DNA from: Paulinella micropora
Lineage: Eukaryota > Cercozoa > Imbricatea > Euglyphida > Paulinellidae
Reading direction: 5' to 3'
Length of the DNA: 47,500 nucleotides
Assembly: GCA_019918135.1 (NCBI GenBank)
Contig: WBZZ01002737.1
Span: 85,001-132,500 of the forward strand
Below, in pieces: positions 17,977 through 29,176 of the stretch. Below the pieces are notes generated by a model that was not told the origin of the DNA, ran no database searches, and was given only the letters and a program-made list of their open reading frames with translations. Positions within the stretch are counted from its first letter, which is position 1. Each line of letters begins with the position of its first letter. A program made the position numbers and the translations under genes.

Positions 17977-18017
17977 CTCCCCCGTTCCCCCCTCCCCCCT
18001 CCCCCCCCCCCGGGGGG
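17977..18017 (-). repeat. Subterminal G-rich tract, right
   Basis: C blocks on the plus strand (G blocks on minus) immediately inside the right inverted repeat, ending in a C-run/G-run palindrome. Counterpart of 4007-4036. Confidence 0.7.
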
Positions 18018-18378
18018 AATTTATTGTAGGTAAAAGCAATGTTTATTATCATAATAAAGTAAAATGCTTAATGTAAACAAAGATAAACAAACTTAAAAGC
18101 AAATTCTGCATGTTGGGCATTGTTATCATCATAGATTCATAGTAGCCGGGACTATGAAAAAGGAGAAAGATTACCGTGTCGGACCGGTTCCTGCCCACCT
18201 CTGAAGATGAAGTTAAAGTGTAATACAATTAATAAAAACATGTTTTCATATTATTTTTATATGTTCTGCAATCAGTGAATTGATTTCCTTTCATTTCCAC
18301 ACGTTTTCAAAAAAGTCCATATACTTCATGGAAAATTTCGGAAAAAGGGATACCCCCAAGATTGTCGAATGTTTAGTT
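18017..18378 (-). repeat. Right terminal inverted repeat
   Basis: Inverted partner of 3624-3977. Its outer end (18378) directly abuts the truncated LTR element B, whose first retroelement base is the C of CTAT at 18379. Confidence 0.85.
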
Positions 18379-19325
18379 CTATAGCCAGTTTATACCCGAT
18401 TGGGGTGCAACACGGGCTAAAGTGGAGAAAATGATAGATTTTGGAGACTTTGAGAAGTGGGACGAAGAGGCTTTGCAAGCGTTTCATGCGCTCAAAGATC
18501 TCATTTACAAAGACCCGAAAGACGGAGGACTGGTGTTAACGATGCCCGACTTTACGAAACAATTCGTAGTCGATACAGACGCATCTAAGTTTGCGATTGG
18601 GGCAGTATTACAACAAGAGGATGAGGAGAAGATTACGCCCAATCATGTTTATTAGTAGGAAGTTGTGTGCGGTGGAGAGAAACTATTGCACAAGGCAAAG
18701 AGAGGCGTTAGCGGTAGTATGGGCCCTCAAGAGGCTCAGAGAGTATTTGTGGGGAGGACCTCAATTTACTGTCAGAACTGATCATCATAACCTGTTATGG
18801 TTGATGAATCATGAACAGACTGGACGGCTGGCGCGGTGGCAAGCGTTCTTGTCTTGTTTCGATTTTACAATGGTCCATCTACCGGGAAAGCGAAATGTGG
18901 TCGCTGATGGCCTCTCTAGGCTAGAGTTTAACTCAGAAGTATCGGCGTTGGTGTCCACTGACAAGGTGTATGAGGTCAGCCACATTGAGGCGATGGAGAT
19001 GGCGAGTGGAGTCCGATATGACCGCACAGGTCTACGGTACAGCCCACAAGGCCCGGATCACGGGATATGTTGTGAGCTACATACCCAGGAGGACGCTGAG
19101 TGGTCCTATGAGGTATATGAGAATGCGAAGGCGAACATAAGAGAGGAAGAGGAGACGCAGGATGTTTATGCGGAGCCTCCTCAAGAGCGGAGAAGTGACC
19201 TAGACGATGACCCGGAAAGAATCGGGGTACGGCTAGAAGATGGTACTATCCATATAGCCTCGCCTACCGCATGGAGGCAACAACAGGCTCAAGATCCGGA
19301 GTTTAAAGAACTGATACAGTTATAG
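18379..19325 (+). pseudogene. Copy B pol: end of RT and RNase H
   Basis: RNase H motifs: DTDASKFAIGAVLQQED, REALAVVWALKRLREYLWG, RTDHHNLLWLMNH and HLPGKRNVVADGLSR. B keeps the correct frame at GCAACACGG near 18410, where A has lost a base. It shares with A a one-base frame break near 18635 and a TAG at 19323-19325, where copy C has a Tyr codon. Confidence 0.8.
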
Positions 19326-19346
19326 CAGAACCCGGATGAGCTAAAG

Positions 19347-20540
19347 ATGACGAAAGCGATCAAAGATCAGATGAAGGAAATGGGATGGAGAGATGGTCTA
19401 CTGTGGTACAAGGGCCTTCACGGTCGCTATGCGTCACAGCCGGACAAATGGACCCTTTGGGTACCGGAGAGTCTGAGACGATTTATATTTGTCGCAGCCC
19501 ACAATTGCCCACTTTTGGCGCATCCGGGTCGACAACGAACTCATATGTTCGTAGCGAGGCGATTCTGGTGGAAGAAAATGAAGGAGGAGATAGATCAGGC
19601 GGTGGATGCATGCATCCCGTGCAAGATAAACAAAACACCACTGAAGGCAAATTTCGGCCTGATTGGCGAATTTCCTCTTCATGCGGGGATGTTTGAGTTT
19701 ATACACATTGATCATGTGGGACCTTTCCCAGAATCGAAGGATGGTTACAAATACCTCCTTACGGCTATTGACAGAGCCACCAACTATGTGTGGATCATCC
19801 CTGTCAAAGACGTTACCGGCAAGACGACGGCCGAGGCGCTGAAGATATGTTCTGATCGAGGCTCGGACTTTAATAACGAGGTCATTGACAAACTATCTAA
19901 GTATTACGGGATGAAATGGCAATATGTTACTGCCTATAACCCGCGAGCAAATGGGAAAATCGAGCGGGTACACAGACCCCTCAAAGCCTCACTAAAGATG
20001 TATTGCACGAAGAAGGAGAATCAAAGAGCATGGGTCGAGGCAGCACCATCATTTGCGTTTGCAATGAACTGTCTACCCTCTACGGCGTTAGGAGGCTCGA
20101 AGAGCTCAATCTCGCCATATCAGCTAGTATATGGGCGTGAGCCTGATATCCCGACTTCGCTCCTTCACGCAAAAGACACTTGGGCGGATGCGGATGAGTT
20201 GTTTGGGATGAGACTTAGAGTGAAGATGGAGGCGGAACAAATAGTCAGGGCGCATAGAGAGGCGGAGCGCCGAAAGACTGACGCTGAAGGGGTGCGACAA
20301 GCGCACTTGGATCAGATCAAGTTCCAGGTCGGGGATATTGTACTGTTGTATCATCCTCAGGTCCCGAAAGGAGTCGGCTCTAAGCTGTTCACTCACTGGA
20401 AAGGTCCTTATCAGATTATGGAACAGACGGGACCTCTGAACTACAAGATCAGGGGTAGAGGGAAGGTGCAAATTGTGAATGTAAGAAGGCTGATTAAGTA
20501 TGATCCCTTCTTATTGATGAATCCGTTGAGGAGGCGTTAA
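19347..20540 (+). pseudogene. Copy B pol: integrase with 12-residue deletion
   Basis: His/Cys zinc-binding start (AHNCPLLAHPGRQRTH...CIPC), core HIDHVGPF, CSDRGSDF and GKIERVHRPLK, and a GPY/F-like module (WKGPYQIMEQTGPLNYKIRG). Compared with copy A, 36 bp are missing (the IDRIISQIGVPR segment) just before the second catalytic Asp, so the enzyme is very likely inactive. The frame breaks near its C-terminus exactly as in A. Confidence 0.8.
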
Positions 20541-20545
20541 AACGG

Positions 20546-21388
20546 ATGAAAGATGATTTCAAAGAGGTGCCGCCCATCCACAAGGAGGCTGGCATAGACC
20601 AAGACGATGCTTATCGGGCACCGATAGCTGAGAAGGAGGAGAGTGAGGTGGACAGCAAGGAGAAGACTGACCGCATAAGCGCGGTGGGGACTCAGTCCAA
20701 GTCTCCGCGAGAGCACAGCGGAAAGAAGGAGAAGATCACAGAGGCGTAGCTAAGGAGAGCGCGGAATGATCTTATCAACGACCAACCGAGGAAGGCGATG
20801 AGGTCGATGAGATCAAAGGACGTCCACCAGGAGGAGGAGGGGACGGGCACTGACCCAAACGCGGGCAACGTTGAGATTGTCCATGAGCGATGGAAGGAAG
20901 GCGATGCGATAGCAACCATCGCATGGGTGAAAAATGTTTTCTATCTGATGAGACCAGCGGAACAACATGTCGCTGATGACACTCTCTCAGACTTATACTT
21001 GATGCGGGTCGTGGCGGTCCCACGACAAACGCGTGTCACACGGACACTCAAAATATCATCAGCCGCAAAGATAGTACAACCGATACTCCAGTTCTGGAGA
21101 AGTATGGACCCGGTTGAGGATCCAAAGGCAAGACATTATCTGCCAGTATATAAAGACGCAAAAAGTCTCGAGACATGGGATGATACAATTACTCCCAGAG
21201 ACAAGGATTACACTGCGTGGACCATTCAGACACTGCCAAGAGGAGTGCTTGATATCCCTTTTGAATTATCGTTGGGCGGAATCCCTAATAAGATCTGGGA
21301 CATTCTCGAACAGTCAAAGTTTGATCTGACTTTTGTTGGTGGTCCTCCACCTGGCAAAGAAATCAGCGCCAGACGACGAAGGCAGTGA
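20546..21388 (+). pseudogene. Copy B pol: C-terminal extension, broken
   Basis: Matches the copy A extension (31324-32166) but has a TAG at 20747-20749 (GCGTAGCTA where A has GCGCAGCTA) and several substitutions. Unknown domain. Confidence 0.7.
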
Positions 21389-22228
21389 CAAAGAAACTAT
21401 TTTTCTTTATGCGTCTCAAATAAACTGATTGATTGCCCACGGCGTATCATGATTTGATCATGCATCATCAGTTATCAATATGAATATTAAAAAGACTCAG
21501 TGATATAACTTGGCATTCGATCGCAACATACGAGTGCGAAAGGTCGATCGACGATGATACTACACCGTATACGGGAATCGCTAGTGTATTGAGCGATGGT
21601 GTTCCCGGGTATGACACTTTCCAAGTCCTGGTATGATGTTCTCGAAAATGAAATGTTCTCTGAAACTTTCATTAAATTATTTTTTACGATAGATTATATA
21701 CTGTCGTACCTGAGCACGGTCAATCTCTACTTGTGTCGGTATATCGCAGGGTCGGGTACATACACCTCGACTTCGGATATAGCTATTAGGACTGGCCCCC
21801 TAATACTATATCATAGGATATCCGCCTTATACAAGAGTATGTCATTAAAAAAGACAATGTACTTACGATCTCCCTGTGAATAATAATAATAATGATAATA
21901 ATAATGATAATGATAAGAAGAAGAAGAAGATCAAAGGGGGAATCGTACTACAGCACCACGTTGCTTGTATTTTTTATTAATAGTACGTTTGTTCTTGACA
22001 TACTGCCGAAAAAAAAAAGAAATTGAAGGGAAGGAGTTCAAAATTTACAAGAAAGGCTAGAGAATCCGCTTTGACGTGCCGTATGAGGATATATTTATCG
22101 TCTTTTAGCGTCTATCCGTGGGTCGATGCGCTGTGTGGCATGACTCCATAGCGCATACTATTTGCAGAAAGAAATCAGAAGGTGTATGACGAAAATGCTA
22201 TTTCCGTCATAAAATCGGGAGGGGGTAC
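21389..22228 (+). other. Copy B 3' non-coding region
   Basis: About 840 bp between pol and the LTR, nearly the same as in A. It includes a short AAT/GAT/AAG microsatellite (21882-21930), which is the position where A carries a SINE-containing block. Ends with the polypurine tract. Confidence 0.7.
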
Positions 22229-22461
22229 TGTAGGCATCCCGGATAGCTGGTAAAAAGTACCTTTTCCTGGTGACAGGTGCACCAGCTTGTTTTTCAGTAT
22301 TATTTGTCCGGATTGGACCTGATGCCATTTTATTCCTGGTCTGTTGCCGTTTTCCTTTTTTGGCTTCACTGAGCTAATATAACGAGACATCTTTCTCATT
22401 CTTGAGAACTGTGTTTGGTTGTATTACCGACTTTTTACGAGCTATCGTTGGGGGCATTACA
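22229..22461 (+). repeat. Copy B 3' LTR
   Basis: TGTAGGCATC...GGGGGCATTACA, 233 bp, preceded by the GGGAGGGGGTAC polypurine tract. It differs from both LTRs of A at several positions. Confidence 0.85.
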
Positions 22462-22688
22462 AGCTTATGCCAAACAAAAATAGCCTGATGACTCTGACTA
22501 GAAGACGAGGGAGATTGAGGGTACTGTTAAAAGACAAGTTTTGGATGAAGTGGGATGAGTATGATGAAGACGATTCCAGGATGAAGACGATTCCATGATG
22601 ACTAGATGACGATTCCATGATGATAATAAAATACAGAATTGAAGGGAGCCGATGACGGCATACTTGGGCAAGGCCAGGAAATCGTCTG
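22462..22688. other. Spacer between copies B and A
   Basis: 227 bp with short repeats of GACGATTCCATGATGA. No gene seen. Confidence 0.5.
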
Positions 22689-22927
22689 TGTAGGCATCAC
22701 CCCCCGGATAACCGGTAAAAAGTACCTTTTCCTGGTGACAGGTGCACCAGCTTGTTTTTCAGTATTATTTGTCCGGATTGGACCTGATGCCATTTTATTC
22801 CTGGTCTGTTGCCGTTTTCCTTTTTGGCTTCACTTAGCTAATATAACGAGACATCATTGTAATCTTTTGAGGACTGTGTTTGGTTGTATTACCGACTTTT
22901 TCTTGAGCTATCATTGGGGGCATTACA
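22689..22927 (+). repeat. Copy A 5' LTR
   Basis: 239 bp, TGTAGGCATC...GGCATTACA, with TGTA/TACA inverted termini. Confidence 0.85.
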
Positions 22928-22929
22928 TT

Positions 22930-22947
22930 TGGAGTCCACATCACTAG
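22930..22947 (+). promoter_or_regulatory. Primer binding site, copy A
   Basis: TGGAGTCCACATCACTAG starts 2 nt after the LTR. The first nine bases TGGAGTCCA are shared with copy C, after which they diverge. This would pair with a tRNA ending TGGACTCCA. Confidence 0.6.
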
Positions 22948-23560
22948 GGTGATTTCTTTCTGCTTTGCCACACAGGCAACAGAGTGAATTTTCACTGACC
23001 TGTCTCACACGGGGACGTCAGACGAAAACAAATACTCCAACACAGCCCCCTCATAACTCTCTTTGACAAAACAAAAAATTTGATTGGTCTCAAGCAGGTG
23101 TCTCGTACCCTCTAGCCCAATCCATATCTGTGTGCTCACAAGGAGACATCAGATACAAACTCTCTGTCGTTCTTGCTGTTCTCACACAGAGACCAAGAAG
23201 AAGGAGGTGGACAGAAGAGTGAAGGAACACACACAAAACACAAACAAGCATAAGGACAGGAGCACAACACTCTACCCTTCTAGTTTGTGCATTTATCTGC
23301 ATTATCTCACACATACGTCAGAGTATTTTTGCAACTCTCAGATCGTTTTCTAAAGGTAGGTCTGAGAACCTATCCGACCGACTGTCGACTTCTCAAGGAG
23401 AGCTTTTCTAGCTTCTCTATTACTATCTGTGTGTAGGTCCAAGTGCCTCATACTAGATACAATATAGAAAAGAAGGAGGAGAAAGCAATTTGAGTAAGGA
23501 GAACAAGAAATCGGAGAAAGTCTCAAAGACTATTTTTCTCAAACAAAAACAAACATACAG

Positions 23561-23836
23561 ATGGAGAACAGAGACTGCTCTTTCAATCATGATAGGCAGA
23601 ACCCAACAGCAAGGGCAAACTTTCTGAGCAGGACGGAAGGCAAGGAACCGGGCCTTTTCAACATGCTTCAGATTGCCGCTGCGAACGAAGATTGGTATGC
23701 CAATATGTGTGATGATGAGGAGTTACGAGAGGCAATCATTACCTACATGAAGAGGATGAAGAAGAAGAAGGAACAGTGTTTCATAGAGGACAGGGAATCT
23801 TATCCTACCCTCTCTATTAGTTTCTCTCTTCACTAG
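23561..23836 (+). CDS. 91-codon ORF in the leader of copy A
   Basis: Starts MENRDCSFNHDRQNPTARAN with an acidic/Lys-rich end. It lies between the primer site and gag, in a leader rich in CACA/AAGAAG repeats. I saw no equivalent in copy C. It could be a small accessory ORF or chance. Confidence 0.25.
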   Translation: MENRDCSFNHDRQNPTARANFLSRTEGKEPGLFNMLQIAAANEDWYANMCDDEELREAIITYMKRMKKKKEQCFIEDRESYPTLSISFSLH

Positions 23837-23927
23837 TCAATCGACTGAAGGAGGAACAGAACACAAACGAACAAAAACCAAACATAGGAGCTGACACTGT
23901 CCTCCTGTTGATCACTACTAGGACATC

Positions 23928-26378
23928 ATGTCGACAGAGACCGCCGAAGTGAGTGAGTTCTCGGAGGCAGATCAAAGAAGAGAAGAAGAAGAAGCAGGAG
24001 GAGGAGGAGGAGGAAGAGGATTGAATGAAGGAGAAGGAGGAGGATTGAATGAAGGAGGAGGAGATGAAGGAGTAGGAGGAGGAGTAGAAGAGGGCTGGGA
24101 TGATGAAGGAAGATATGGAGGAGACGAAGATGAAGGAGGATTTGAACAAGAAGAGACGGGAGGAGGAGGAGCATATGGTAATCCCTTACCACCTGCCTAC
24201 ACGGGAGGAGGAGGACGAAAAATGATCGACTTGATTCATAGTGATGGAGACGAGATCACAGTGGAGGAACAACAGTGGGTGCAAGACCACTATGACCTCA
24301 CTAAAGAAGAGTTTGATAACAAGATGGGGGTAGAGAAGGACACCTATGTGTGGATCCCTCAGGATCAAAGAAGAGAGAAAGTCGTGCTAAAAAGGATGTC
24401 TATATCCTATTATCAAACACAGCACAGCTCCTCGGCAAACTGGTCTCTGATCCAGAAAAGAGAAAGAAGATACAGCATATCAAGTTTGGGGACACACACA
24501 CCCACCTTGAATTACTCGATGCTATCTTTGGGGTGTACACTCAAACCCTGATTTGGGAACGTACATACGGCCCACGATGTGAGGGTTACCTCCAGTACAC
24601 AAACCCAAGAGCAACGGCCAGATTCCTCGCGACTGGTCAGGAGGCAGTCGATGTAACAAAAATGAAGACCAATCTGGGTTCGAAAAACTCGAGTGGCATA
24701 TTTCATTTTTTTACAATGGAAATAAAGGCCTTGGAGGAGGGGAAGGCAGAGATGGAAAAAAGCATTAAGGCAGCAGGAGAAACTCATCCTGTGATTGATG
24801 AGTTAGAGAAGACCGACAGAGTTCTGACCAAGATCAGACTGTTGATGGGTGCGTTACTGCACAAGGATGCATGGAAGAGATGGATTCCTACCAAGGATCA
24901 CTCTGTCCTTAAATCACTTAGTAACGCACCACCGGTCGCCAACAAAGCAGGTGTTGACCAATATGTGGAGAAATATAATTTTCTCAGATCTGCTTCTGAA
25001 TTGGTGGCCTTTATCACTCATGCTCAAAAGCTGGTGATATCTGAGAAGAAGAAGGCGAAAGAGAATGAGGAGTTCGAGAAGACGATGAGACTGGAGAGAA
25101 TGAAAGCAAAGGTGAGTGGTGCAAAGGCACACCCTCCGACATATTTGACCCCACCAGCTCCTGCCCCACCAGCCCCTGCACCCTCGGGCTCAACTACGGT
25201 GGTGGTCACAAACACGGAGAAGAAGGACAGACAGAACATCATAAATGCCTTCAAGGGGAAGAAAGGAGGAGTGGCAAGTCTCATGCTATATGCCAAGACG
25301 AGCTCAGACAAAGACTCTGATGCTTCGCTTTTGAGCAAGCTCAAAGAGATCAATGCCTGCATGAAGGCTTTTCCTTGCGACGAAACGCAGGAATACGAGG
25401 CCCTTGTTACTGTTTTTGACCAATCTCTAGTCTCGGAGGGATTTGATCTGACACAGTACAAGTTTTTGAGAAAGAAGGAGGAGATTAAGAGAAACAATGC
25501 AACAGGCCTAGACGCTCAGTGTGAACTGGCGGTGGCCACACTCATTTCATATTTTCAATCTCATGGATACCAGCATCTCTGCACTGGTACTCTCATAGGA
25601 TTTGAAATCTTTGAGACAGTGGCGATGAGTTTGAGGAGTGCTGTTGGCTTGGCGGCGACCCTTACGGAGGTAGTTTCCTCCTATGGGCTATTCTATGGCC
25701 GCAAGTCGATCATCCTCTATTTCTTCTCGGCGTTACACACAGTTAACCCGAAGCTTACTCAGCTCATACAACAATGCTCGACGTTTAGCTCAGTGAAGTC
25801 CAAGAACTTCCTCGAGACACACGTGTTCGAAAATACGGTTCAAAGCGTTGCTCCGTCAGCACTGTTTCAAGAAGTGATGAGTGCATGCTCAAACATGGAC
25901 TCGCTCACGGAGGCACATACTGCACAGGCAGGCGGTGTACCTGTTGGCGCACAAGCCACGTACACAAACAGAGCTGCCGGTTGGAAGAGACAGAGAGAGC
26001 CAGACCTGAAGACCGCATGTTGGAGGTGGTTCGCGGGCTTGCAGTGTAAGGCACAGGAAAGAGAGAGACAAAAGAACTTAAAGGCCTCTCAAAGAGGACG
26101 AGAAGGAGGAGCAGAAGCAGGAGGACGAGGAGGAGGAGGAGGACGAGGAACATGGAGAGGAGCCTCGAGGTGGCAGAAGAGGAGGAGGTCGGGGATATAC
26201 CCCTTATTGAGGGAGAGCTGTTCGAGCTCCAGCCCCCCCACCCAGAGGAGGAGGAGGCTCATGGGCAAGCTCCAACCCGAATTTCGGTCGAGCTCAGGCC
26301 TACAACACTGCCTCGGAGACCGACACGTCATCCTACCCGGACACTACTCAAGGTAACCGTTTCGAGGTGGTGGAATGA
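23928..26378 (+). pseudogene. Copy A gag, frame-broken
   Basis: The N-terminus is Glu/Gly-rich (MSTETAEVSEFSEADQRREE). It leads through EEQQWVQDHYDLTKEEF to a helical body with YQHLCTGTLIGFEIF, nearly identical in copy C, and a Pro/Ala hinge near residue 270 of the second open stretch. The zinc finger begins (ACWRWFAGLQC) but its second half is missing. An Arg/Gly-rich tail and GNRFEVVE then precede the TGA. Frame breaks lie near 24370 and 26168, and there is a TGA in the tail near 26212. Function by family: capsid/nucleocapsid polyprotein. The start ATG at 23928 was chosen because it opens the frame and follows CATC. Confidence 0.7.
26376..26378 (+). promoter_or_regulatory. Gag-Pol TGA, candidate readthrough site
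   Basis: GAA TGA CTG GAG: the frame continues open after TGA directly into pol (Lys/Glu-rich linker, then FNPKVTV). Copy C has CAA TGA CTA GAG at the same place, also in frame. Confidence 0.6.
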
Positions 26379-27725
26379 CTGGAGGGGGAAGAAAAGAGGA
26401 AGGAGAAGACTGTGAAGTTTAACCCTAAAGTCACAGTGCTTTCTAATGCTGTTGTGCAGACTGGGCCAACGCTTCCTCTATGTGAAAACAAAGATGTGGG
26501 TACACAGAGACTGCAGCCCCAAGGTAGTCTCATACCCGTTCATACAGCACGGTTACCAATGATAACTGATGCAAATAGGAAGGCGAGACTTGCGATGGAG
26601 GCGAGGAGGCCAATGGCAGACGTATCGCCTCGGCCAAGCAAACAACCACGAACAGACTCAATGTCTACGGTCGCGGCGGGTGGCGAGCAAAAAGACAATG
26701 TGTGTACTCAAGTACCACAAGACAATGTCGCTCAAATAGTAAACGCACCAGTACCGCAGAATAATAAAAATGTTAATGAGGTGAAGCAGGAGGAGAAGAA
26801 GGAGGAGTTGAAAAACTTAGAGACAAGACTCCAAAATTTGGAACGTAAAGTTCTTGTTCTCGCAGCCAATATACACAGGCCCGATGCTCTGTGTTATACG
26901 GAACTTTATTGTGAAACATTGAAGACAATATTAAAAGTTGGTAATGATACGATGGCGAATATTAATATTGTCGGCAGGAGGTTTTTAAATCGATACCGGG
27001 ACTGGGTGGACGGAAATATGAAAAAGTCAACGGGCACTCTCAAAGGAGTGAGCAGCCGGACGGATATCACGGGAATCATCACACTGACCTTTAAATTGAA
27101 ATCCGCACGAGTATACCGTATGGACCTCTATGTCGTCCCCGGTTACCACGGGTCAATATTACTATCGTATGACCAATTGGCTACGATGGGGGCTGTGATT
27201 GATTGCGCCGCACGGCGAGTGATATATGGAGTAAAAAGAGGAGAAAAGAACGATATTGATCCCTTCAACGCTACTGACTCTTATGAGGCTTATGAGCTGA
27301 GTCTAGCGACGGATCACAAAAGGATTGCCATCGCACATGAGGCACTTGAGGTGTACGTTCACCCCCATGTCGTAAGACCGGATGAGCTGTCCTGGACCGA
27401 CAATTGGGAATCCCAAGTGTGCACTGTCACGGTTCCGACATGCCATTGGGACAAAAAGTCTATTGATGACTTAATCGAGAAGCGACAGGAGGAGATAATA
27501 TGTGTCGCACAAAGAAGCCCGTCGTTGGCGAGATTCGCGGAAGGAGTAGGAACAGATGTCCATATTACTAACGGATACTGTTTCCATGCGAAAGTAGGAG
27601 AAGAAAAAAGGGAGGCGTTTGTACCAATGAGAACGGGGCGAATCCCGGATACTCCACCAGAAACTATTAAAAGTTTTATTACTGATTTCTGGGGTGACGA
27701 GCCCACGTGGCCGCGTTCATTATAG
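26379..27725 (+). pseudogene. Copy A pol: N-terminal domain and aspartic protease
   Basis: Begins in frame after the gag TGA. Pro/Gln-rich linker, a short coiled coil (LKNLETRLQNLERKVLVLA), then the retropepsin-like domain GNDTMANINIVGRRF...DITGIITLTFKLKS...VYRMDLYVVPGYHGSILLSYDQLA...VIDCAARRVIYG (segments listed separately). The active-site triplet is DTM rather than DTG/DSG. The frame ends at a TAG (27723-27725) within a 6-bp insertion relative to C, just before the RT region. Confidence 0.75.
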
Positions 27726-27734
27726 CTAACTGAA

Positions 27735-29176
27735 GTGAAGAAATGCTTACGGACTTTATTTGAAAATAATAAGCCGTATACTATTATCCTGCCATATAAT
27801 GAGAAGGCGATATGGGCGCAGGAAATAAGGGACCGGCTTATTGATCATCCTATACCGGTACCCTCTCGCAAGCAACAGCTAGTGGTGGCTTGTCGTATGG
27901 GAACTCGTGAGCAGAGCAGTGCATACAAGCGGAAGCTCAGAGACCTCGACAAGTTGAAATTGATACCGCAAGCATTCACATGCTTTGATGGTTTTTACAC
28001 CCGTAAAGCTCCTTTGCAATACGCGAGACTCATTGACATGCTGGTGGAGCTCGGTAAAGATGATGAGCCGGACACGGTCACGTATGAAAAGACGGTCCTA
28101 GATGATGTCTCGGAAGAGGACTTAGGCTTGGAGAGGACAGAGAACCCCTCAAGCAGACTAAGAAGATGTCTGATGAAGATTTCCAAGAGGCGGCGCGGAA
28201 AATATTGGAAGAAGGAGTAGGCACGGAGAGAGAGAAGGAGCTTTTAAAATCCAAATTAGAGGCGAACAAGGAAATTTTCGACCCTCCACATGCAGGTGGT
28301 GTCCAACCTGAGGACTTCACTGCGGTTATTTACAAAATACCGGGTGCGGAGCCGGCACCGGCACCACGAAGGGCGAATTTGAGTATACATGAGGCGAAGA
28401 TAGCGGAGGAGCTAGCAAGACAGCTGCTCAATGAGGACTTTATTGAGAGATCAACATCTCCAATAGTCTCACAACCGAGAATAGTGCCGAAGCCAGGAGG
28501 AGAATGTCGCCTGACAGTTAACTATGCTCGTGTTAACAAGGTGCTGGAGGAAGAGAGAAATCCTCTCCCGACATTAGAAGAAGGAAGGAGAGTACTGCGG
28601 AATGCAAAATTCTATTCGGTCATTGACTTTAATAATAGCTTCTGGCAGATACCACTGGAGGAAAAGTCCAGATGGCTGACGGCGTTTGTGGTGGGTATGG
28701 AAATATACCAAGGGAAAGTGCTTCCGATGGGCCTCAAGCAAGCCCCAGGACTTTTCCAGAAGGCGATGCAGAAGATGTTGAACAGTCAGTACGATGATTT
28801 GTCTGACGGAGGCTTTATGAGAAGGCGGGGACAGAAGGCGGGAGAATATGCATTTTGCTATATCGATGACATTATCGTATACTCTAACACAATGGAGGAG
28901 CATATCGATCATTTGTCCGATATATTCAGGCGCATCGGAGCTTTTGGCCTGAAATGTAATTTGAAGAAGTGTCAACTTGCCAAGACGAGTGTGACATACT
29001 TAGGGTACAAGATCTCCCATAATCGAGTCTCGATATCCAAAGAGAAGAAGGAGGAGATTATGAATCGACCGATACCGAAGAACCGCACTGAATTGCACTC
29101 ATTCCTTGCGATGGCGCAATACTATAGCCAGTTTATACCCGATTGGGGTGCACACGGGCTAAAGTGGAGAAAATGA
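27735..29176 (+). pseudogene. Copy A pol: reverse transcriptase
   Basis: RT blocks in order: DFIERSTSPIVSQPRIVPKP, CRLTVNYARVNK, FYSVIDFNNSFWQIPL, LPMGLKQAPGLFQKAM, then YIDDIIVYS (catalytic YIDD at 28859-28870) and VTYLGYKIS. It copies the RNA template for integration. Frame breaks: about 28132 (between the linker and RT) and a missing base at 29152 (GCACACGG, where B has GCAACACGG). Confidence 0.8.

Larger units (their letters stand above)
18379..22461 (+). mobile_element. Ty3-type LTR retrotransposon copy B, 3' part only
   Basis: Almost identical to 29122-33760 of copy A, but it begins inside the RT-RNase H region, exactly at the end of the right inverted repeat. It ends with polypurine tract GGGAGGGGGTAC and a 3' LTR. 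LTR elements do not normally truncate at 5', so a rearrangement or insertion at this junction is implied. Relative to A it lacks the SINE/AAT block and keeps about 47 bp near 21706-21752 that A has lost. Confidence 0.85.

Noticed and set aside
18017..18378. Right inverted repeat as an LTR of copy B
   Set aside because: It has no TG...CA termini, primer site or polypurine tract, and B's true 3' LTR is at 22229-22461.
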